Below, in pieces: positions 59,851-64,000 of a DNA stretch of 64,000 nucleotides. Made by a program: the position numbers and the translations under genes. Position 1 is the stretch's first letter. Every line of letters begins with the position of its first letter. The notes under the pieces are model-generated. The model saw only the letters and a list, made by a program, of their open reading frames with translations, was not told the origin of the DNA and did no database searches. The DNA comes from Desulfoferrobacter suflitae (GTDB taxonomy: Bacteria; Desulfobacterota; Syntrophobacteria; Syntrophobacterales; Syntrophobacteraceae): contig NZ_JAIBKA010000008.1 of assembly GCF_022603395.1 (NCBI RefSeq), positions 186,001 to 250,000 on the forward strand, given 5' to 3'.

Positions 59851-60675
59851 ATGTCATTTTACGGTATTGTCACCATTGTGATTCTAGCAGTCCTGTTCCT
59901 GGCCAACGCCATTCGGGTACTCAACGAATACGAACGTGGGGTGATATTCCGTCTGGGCCGGGTGATCGCAGCCAAGGGGCCCGGTCTGATAATCCTGATC
60001 CCTTTGGTGGATCGCATGCAAAAAGTGAGTCTGCGGCTCATTGCAACGGACGTCCCGCCGCAGGACGTGATCACGCGCGACAATGTCTCGGTCAAGGTGA
60101 ATGCCGTCATTTACTTCCGCGTTGTGGATCCGGTTAAATCCATCGTCAGCGTATCGGATTATCTCTACGCCACCAGCCAGCTGGCGCAAACCACCCTGAG
60201 GAGCGTGTGCGGGCAGGCGGATTTGGACGATTTGTTGTCGGAGCGCGAAAAAATCAACGCCCACATCCAGGAAATCCTGGACAATCATACCGACCCCTGG
60301 GGCATTAAAGTGGGTCTGGTCGAATTGAAGCAAATCGATCTGCCTCAGGAAATGCAAAGAGCGTTAGCCCGCCAGGCTGAAGCTGAAAGGGAGCGCCGCG
60401 CCAAGGTCATCGCAGCGGAAGGAGAATTTCAGGCAGCGGATCGACTGTCGGAGGCAGCTGAAATCATCCAGCGCTACCCTACGGCGTTACAGTTGCGTTA
60501 TCTGCAGACCCTCAAAGAAATTGCAGCGGAGAATAATTCCACTACAATCTTCCCCGTGCCGATCGATTTGTTGAAACCATTCATTACCATTTCCGAAGCA
60601 TGGCAGAAAAGCAGGGACAAGGAGTTGAATGATGGGAAAGAAGAAGGATCGAACCAAGAAGGAAAAACCTCTTGA
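59851..60675 (+). CDS. Slipin (stomatin/prohibitin-family, SPFH domain)
   Basis: 274 residues. N-terminal membrane hairpin ([21 protein letters not shown]) followed by the SPFH domain ([73 protein letters not shown], about 25-100). A coiled coil ([45 protein letters not shown]) and a C-terminal hydrophobic end follow. It assembles membrane microdomains and is the likely partner and substrate of the upstream NfeD protease. AGGAGAGG precedes the ATG. Confidence 0.95.
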   Translation: MSFYGIVTIVILAVLFLANAIRVLNEYERGVIFRLGRVIAAKGPGLIILIPLVDRMQKVSLRLIATDVPPQDVITRDNVSVKVNAVIYFRVVDPVKSIVSVSDYLYATSQLAQTTLRSVCGQADLDDLLSEREKINAHIQEILDNHTDPWGIKVGLVELKQIDLPQEMQRALARQAEAERERRAKVIAAEGEFQAADRLSEAAEIIQRYPTALQLRYLQTLKEIAAENNSTTIFPVPIDLLKPFITISEAWQKSRDKELNDGKEEGSNQEGKTS

Positions 60676-60958
60676 AAAGATGACGGCCAAAGAGCTCCGC
60701 GAACTGGCCCTCACCATGGAGGGCATCGTTGGTGTGCACGCCATGAACAAAAATGAGCTCATTTCGGCCATCAAGGAAGCCAAGGGCATCGTCGAGGAAA
60801 AGAGTAGGAAGGCGGTGGACGTGCGAGCCATCAAGGCAAGAATCAGCGAGTTGAGGGAAAAGAAAGAGGCGGCAAAAGAAGCCGGCAACAAGAAACTGGT
60901 TGATGCTTTCCGACGCCGCATCAGCAGCCTGAAAAAGAAGACCCGCAAGGCGGCCTGA
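60629..60958 (+). CDS. Small Rho N-terminal-like helical protein
   Basis: 109 residues; AAGGAG before the double ATG at 60629/60632. It overlaps the slipin C-terminus by 47 bases in another frame, so its ribosome binding site lies inside that gene. The N-terminal [50 protein letters not shown] (10-58) is a Rho_N/SAP-like helix pair expected to bind nucleic acid. The remainder is a basic coiled coil ([40 protein letters not shown]). Strongly basic. Function unknown. Confidence 0.8.
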   Translation: MMGKKKDRTKKEKPLEKMTAKELRELALTMEGIVGVHAMNKNELISAIKEAKGIVEEKSRKAVDVRAIKARISELREKKEAAKEAGNKKLVDAFRRRISSLKKKTRKAA

Positions 60959-61089
60959 TCCTTGAAAAACATCAGCAGCCTGTGCAGCAATGCAACTGTT
61001 TCAATGCGCCCAGGCTTGCCTCAAGGTCACGCAAAATGCCTTTGGCGGTGGCGGCAGGCCATGCGGAAGGGAGCAAGCACGGAGAACCG

Positions 61090-61644
61090 ATGACCCGAGA
61101 CGAAGCCCTCAATCTGCTGGAAAATCACATCCATGCCGACAACCTGAAAAATCACTGCCTGGCCACTGAGGCCATCATGCAACAACTCGCTGAAAAATTA
61201 GAGCGGGATGAAAAACTGTGGAGGCTGGCTGGATTGTTGCACGACCTCGATTTCGAGTACACCCGTGATGAACCGGCGCAACACGGCAAAAAAACGGCTG
61301 AACTGCTGGCACCCTACGGCCTGCCCGCAGAAGTGATCAATGCCATCCTGAGGCACAACGCCGAGGCCTTGGGATTGGAGAGACAGACAACGATGGACTA
61401 TGCTTTGACCTGCGCCGAAACCATCACGGGTTTGATTGTGGCGGCCGCCCTGGTCCATCCCGATAAGAAAATCCAAAGCCTGAAGCCCAAGTCGGTACGC
61501 AAGCGCATGAAAAGTAAAGATTTTGCGCGAAGTGTCAATCGTGATCACATCATGTTGTGTGAACACCTCAACATTCCGCTCATGGATTTCATCGAGCTCA
61601 GCATCCATGCCATGAACTCCATAAGCGATCAGATAGGACTGTAG
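61090..61644 (+). CDS. HD-domain phosphohydrolase-like protein
   Basis: 184 residues from MTRDEALNLLENHI (GGAG upstream; the open frame starts at 60982 without support). The HD signature HCLATEAIMQQLAEKLERDEKLWRLAGLLHDLDFEYTRDEPAQHGKKTAELL (residues about 18-68, H...HD) lies at the N-terminus, with an H after RHN near 86. A Lys/Arg-rich segment and a helical end follow. HDIG-type small proteins hydrolyse nucleotides or phosphate esters; the substrate is unknown. It is on the same strand as the biotin-carboxylase-type genes downstream but separated by 47 bases. Confidence 0.82.
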   Translation: MTRDEALNLLENHIHADNLKNHCLATEAIMQQLAEKLERDEKLWRLAGLLHDLDFEYTRDEPAQHGKKTAELLAPYGLPAEVINAILRHNAEALGLERQTTMDYALTCAETITGLIVAAALVHPDKKIQSLKPKSVRKRMKSKDFARSVNRDHIMLCEHLNIPLMDFIELSIHAMNSISDQIGL

Positions 61645-61691
61645 AATTCGAGCGACCAGCGGATAGCGTGACCCTTGTGGAGGAGGAATCT

Positions 61692-61892
61692 ATGCACGTG
61701 AAAAAGAATGTGGTGGCGGCGATTACCGCGGCTGTGCAACTTTATATGCAGGCTGAACAGCAGCCGACGGTTGCCTCCGAGGAGGCTCCAAGAGCTGCAG
61801 CACCAAGTCCCGCTTTCAATGCCTGGGCAATGTCCGGAAGGCAGGCCGCCATGGAGATGCGGCGTTTTTGGCAGATGCGCTTGGTGCGTTAG
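61692..61892 (+). CDS. Small protein associated with the biotin-dependent carboxyltransferase
   Basis: 66 residues from MHVKKNVVAAITAAVQLYMQAEQQ; GGAGGAGG directly before this ATG. An Ala-rich helix is followed by a disordered Pro/Ala linker and a C-terminal NAWAMSGRQAAMEMRRFWQMR. The AIAAAVxxYLxxE...SxWxxAGRQxxM pattern recalls small proteins encoded beside oxaloacetate decarboxylase/pyruvate carboxylase subunits (OadG-like C-terminal segment), but without the membrane helix. The carboxyltransferase gene begins 173 bases later. The role, perhaps subunit assembly, is inferred. Confidence 0.6.
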   Translation: MHVKKNVVAAITAAVQLYMQAEQQPTVASEEAPRAAAPSPAFNAWAMSGRQAAMEMRRFWQMRLVR

Positions 61893-62065
61893 AACCAGCC
61901 GCACAGAAAAGCTGTGCCGGCCCGGCACCAGCGTCTGAAGAACCCCGGCTGCCCGGCGGCGGAAATGCCCTGTGCTCTATTGATTACAGCTCAAGATGGT
62001 ACTATGGAAGTCAACGCTGAAGAGAGTTGCGAACAATCCCTCGAATGCAAAAAAGGAGAATTAGG

Positions 62066-64000
62066 ATGGACAAGGAACAACATGGCACCTTAACAGCCGG
62101 ACTCGTTGGGGATCAACCGGTGGAAGTGACTAATCCGGTAAAGATACAGGACCTGACTTTTCGCGACGGGCACCAATCGCTTTTTGCAACGCGCGGACGA
62201 ACCGAGGATTTTATCCCCATCGCAGAAGACATGGACAGGGTAGGATTTTATTCCATGGAGGTTTGGGGAGGAGCCACCTTCGATACGATGCACCGCTTTT
62301 TGGGGGAAGATCCCTGGGAGCGCATCCGGACTCTCAAGAAATACATCAAGAAGACTCCCTTCTCCATGCTGCTTAGGGCCCAGAATCTGGTCGGCTATCG
62401 CAACTACGCAGACGATGTGGCCGTCGCTTTTGTCGAGCGTTCCTGCGAAAACGGCATCGACATTTTCCGAACCTTTGATGCCCTCAATGATTTCCGCAAT
62501 TTTGAAACCGTCGTGCCGGTCATCAAAAAGCACAACAAACACTTTCAGGGATGCATTTGCTACTCCCTCACCCAATCGCGCCTGGGAGGTCCCGTTTACA
62601 ATCTCGAGTATTTTGTGAATAAAGCGAAAGATCTCGAAGACATGGGTGCGGACACCATTTGCATCAAGGACATGGCCGGTTTGATTGCACCCTACGATGC
62701 CTACATCCTGGTGAAGGCCTTGAAGGAAAACTGCAAGGCCCCCATTCATCTGCACAGCCACTTCACCTCGGGCATGGCCGACATGTCCCTGTTGAAGGCC
62801 ATCGAGGCCGGCGTTGACATAGTGGACACCTGCCTTATCCCGTGGGCTTACCGCACTTCACACCCGGCCATCGAACCCTTGGTGGTGACGCTGCAGGGAA
62901 CCAACCGGGACACGGGGTTTGATCTGAAGCTGCTCGCCAAATGCAGTGAGCACATGGAAAAGATTTCTCCCAAATATCGCCACCTCCTGGACGACAGAAT
63001 GTCCATCGTGGACATCAACGTGCTGCTGCACCAGACCCCTGGAGGCATGCTCTCCAACCTGGTGAATCAGTTGCGTGATATGGATGCCCTGGACAAGATG
63101 GACGAGGTTTTCAGACAACTGCCCATCGTTCGGCGCGAATTGGGCCAGGTGCCGCTGGTCACTCCCACCAGCCAGATCGTCGGCATCCAGACTGTCAACA
63201 ATGTTCTGTTCGATACCCCGGATGAGCGATACAAGATGATCACCGCCCAGGTTAAGGATCTCTGCTACGGGCTGTATGGAAAAACCGCCGTTCCCATCGA
63301 TCCCGAGGTGCAGAAGAAGGCGCTCAAGGGATACCCCCGCGGCGAAACCCCCATCACCGTGCGCCCGGCGGACGTGCTGGAACCCGAATTGGACAAGGCC
63401 AAGAAGGATACCGAGGGGTTGTCCAAAGACCTGGACGATGTCTTGGTGTACGCTCTCTACCCCACTACCGGCAAACGATTCCTGCGCTGGAAGTACGGGC
63501 TCGAAGAAGTCCCCAAAGAAGTCAAGCCCAAAACCATGGAAGACGTGAAACGCGAGGAGGAGCTCGTCAAAAAGGCGAAGGCCGGTCTGCTGATCGAAAA
63601 AGTTGCGAAGGAAACTCCCCCCAAAGGGCCTGACAGCCGCACCTTCAACGTTTTTGTGGATGGTGAATATTTCGAGGTGGAGGTGGAGCAGGTCGGCGGA
63701 GCGCCGGTGGTTACTTCCATCGCCCCTGCAGCGCAGCCCGCGGCTCCTCCCCAGGCAGCTCCGGCGGCTCCAAGGCCGTCGCTGGTGCCTCCGCCTCCGC
63801 CAAAACCCGCAGCGGCTCCCACTCCTGCTCCCCAGGCCGCGGCACCTCCCAAGCCCGCAGCCCCGGCAGCGGCAGCGGCAGCCGACGGCACCCCCATCGA
63901 ATCGCCCATGCCCGGCATGATCATTCGCTACGAAGTGAATGAAGGAGGAGCCGTGAACGAGGGTGATGTGGTGCTGATTTTGGAAGCCATGAAAATGGAA
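62066..64000 (+). CDS. pycB: Pyruvate carboxylase subunit B / oxaloacetate decarboxylase alpha (cut by window edge)
   Basis: 645 codons visible; AAGGAG before the ATG. The carboxyltransferase TIM barrel (about 22-300) has QDLTFRDGHQSLFATR, SMEVWGGATFDTMHRFL, KDMAGLIAPYDA, and HLHSH as metal and pyruvate ligands. The PYC_OADA region follows (310-480). A Pro/Ala-rich linker (about 550-610) leads to a biotinyl domain beginning ADGTPIESPMPGMIIRYEV and containing the biotinylation motif EAMKM at the very edge. The separate biotin carboxylase subunit is not in the window. A role in anaplerosis or oxaloacetate decarboxylation; the type cannot be resolved without the partner. Confidence 0.93.
   Translation, partial: MDKEQHGTLTAGLVGDQPVEVTNPVKIQDLTFRDGHQSLFATRGRTEDFIPIAEDMDRVGFYSMEVWGGATFDTMHRFLGEDPWERIRTLKKYIKKTPFSMLLRAQNLVGYRNYADDVAVAFVERSCENGIDIFRTFDALNDFRNFETVVPVIKKHNKHFQGCICYSLTQSRLGGPVYNLEYFVNKAKDLEDMGADTICIKDMAGLIAPYDAYILVKALKENCKAPIHLHSHFTSGMADMSLLKAIEAGVDIVDTCLIPWAYRTSHPAIEPLVVTLQGTNRDTGFDLKLLAKCSEHMEKISPKYRHLLDDRMSIVDINVLLHQTPGGMLSNLVNQLRDMDALDKMDEVFRQLPIVRRELGQVPLVTPTSQIVGIQTVNNVLFDTPDERYKMITAQVKDLCYGLYGKTAVPIDPEVQKKALKGYPRGETPITVRPADVLEPELDKAKKDTEGLSKDLDDVLVYALYPTTGKRFLRWKYGLEEVPKEVKPKTMEDVKREEELVKKAKAGLLIEKVAKETPPKGPDSRTFNVFVDGEYFEVEVEQVGGAPVVTSIAPAAQPAAPPQAAPAAPRPSLVPPPPPKPAAAPTPAPQAAAPPKPAAPAAAAAADGTPIESPMPGMIIRYEVNEGGAVNEGDVVLILEAMKME

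Overview
The window is about 57% GC by eye, gene-dense and Gram-negative: it carries an Mla lipid-transport operon, a TolC-type outer-membrane factor and many lipoboxes. Two sigma54 activators, a c-di-GMP-I riboswitch, a type-4 uracil-DNA glycosylase, an NfeD/slipin pair and a split biotin carboxyltransferase subunit together suggest a Desulfobacterota (delta-proteobacterial) chromosome, possibly Syntrophobacterales-like. That placement is inference. I saw no rRNA, tRNA, CRISPR array, prophage or transposase.

Layout. 1-7.5 kb: a leftward unit of class III aminotransferase, a small unknown gene and a LivK-H-M-G amino-acid ABC importer. It is preceded by a candidate sigma54 promoter, a large inverted repeat and a PAS-AAA+-TyrR-type sigma54 activator, so it looks like a regulated amino-acid uptake and transamination operon. 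7.9-18.3 kb: a Tyr/Arg-rich lipoprotein, a GT4 glycogen synthase, small stress-type genes (Yip1-like, UspA, two related coiled-coil proteins), a TPR protein, a large protein resembling nitronate monooxygenases and a second class III aminotransferase. 18.7-25 kb: a TolC/MacA/ATPase/two-permease efflux operon ending in an SLH protein. 25-33.4 kb: a DAO-like protein, a CBS-containing site-2 protease, a Sel1 lipoprotein and a sugar ABC importer of the MalEFGK type.

33.4-46 kb: a cell-surface and polysaccharide region. An exported fibronectin/PKD protein sits behind a candidate sigma54 promoter, a c-di-GMP-I riboswitch and a helix that would cover its ribosome binding site. Next come an NtrC-type regulator whose receiver lacks the phosphoacceptor Asp, a UDP-sugar epimerase, a UDP-sugar dehydrogenase, a phosphomannomutase/phosphoglucomutase, a mannose-1-P guanylyltransferase, a NUDIX hydrolase and a ketopantoate reductase. 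Inside it is a short autonomous unit for an unrecognised 53-residue protein, with a promoter, a leader with a possible small ORF, an attenuator-like terminator and a final terminator.

46-64 kb: a fusion of a cysteine synthase with a cysteinyl-tRNA synthetase-like domain that has lost nearly all catalytic motifs, the most unusual protein here. It is followed by a class II aldolase, an L,D-transpeptidase, a small lipoprotein, the mlaBFED operon, nitroreductase, MBL hydrolase, CoaBC, uracil-DNA glycosylase, NfeD/slipin, a Rho-N-like protein, an HD-domain protein and, at the right edge, a pyruvate carboxylase B/oxaloacetate decarboxylase alpha-type subunit cut just after its biotinylation motif.

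Main candidates for something undescribed: the CysK/pseudo-CysRS fusion (46175-48505), the attenuated 53-residue gene (42120-42650), and the stacked sigma54/c-di-GMP/RBS-helix control of the PKD protein (33420-34940).
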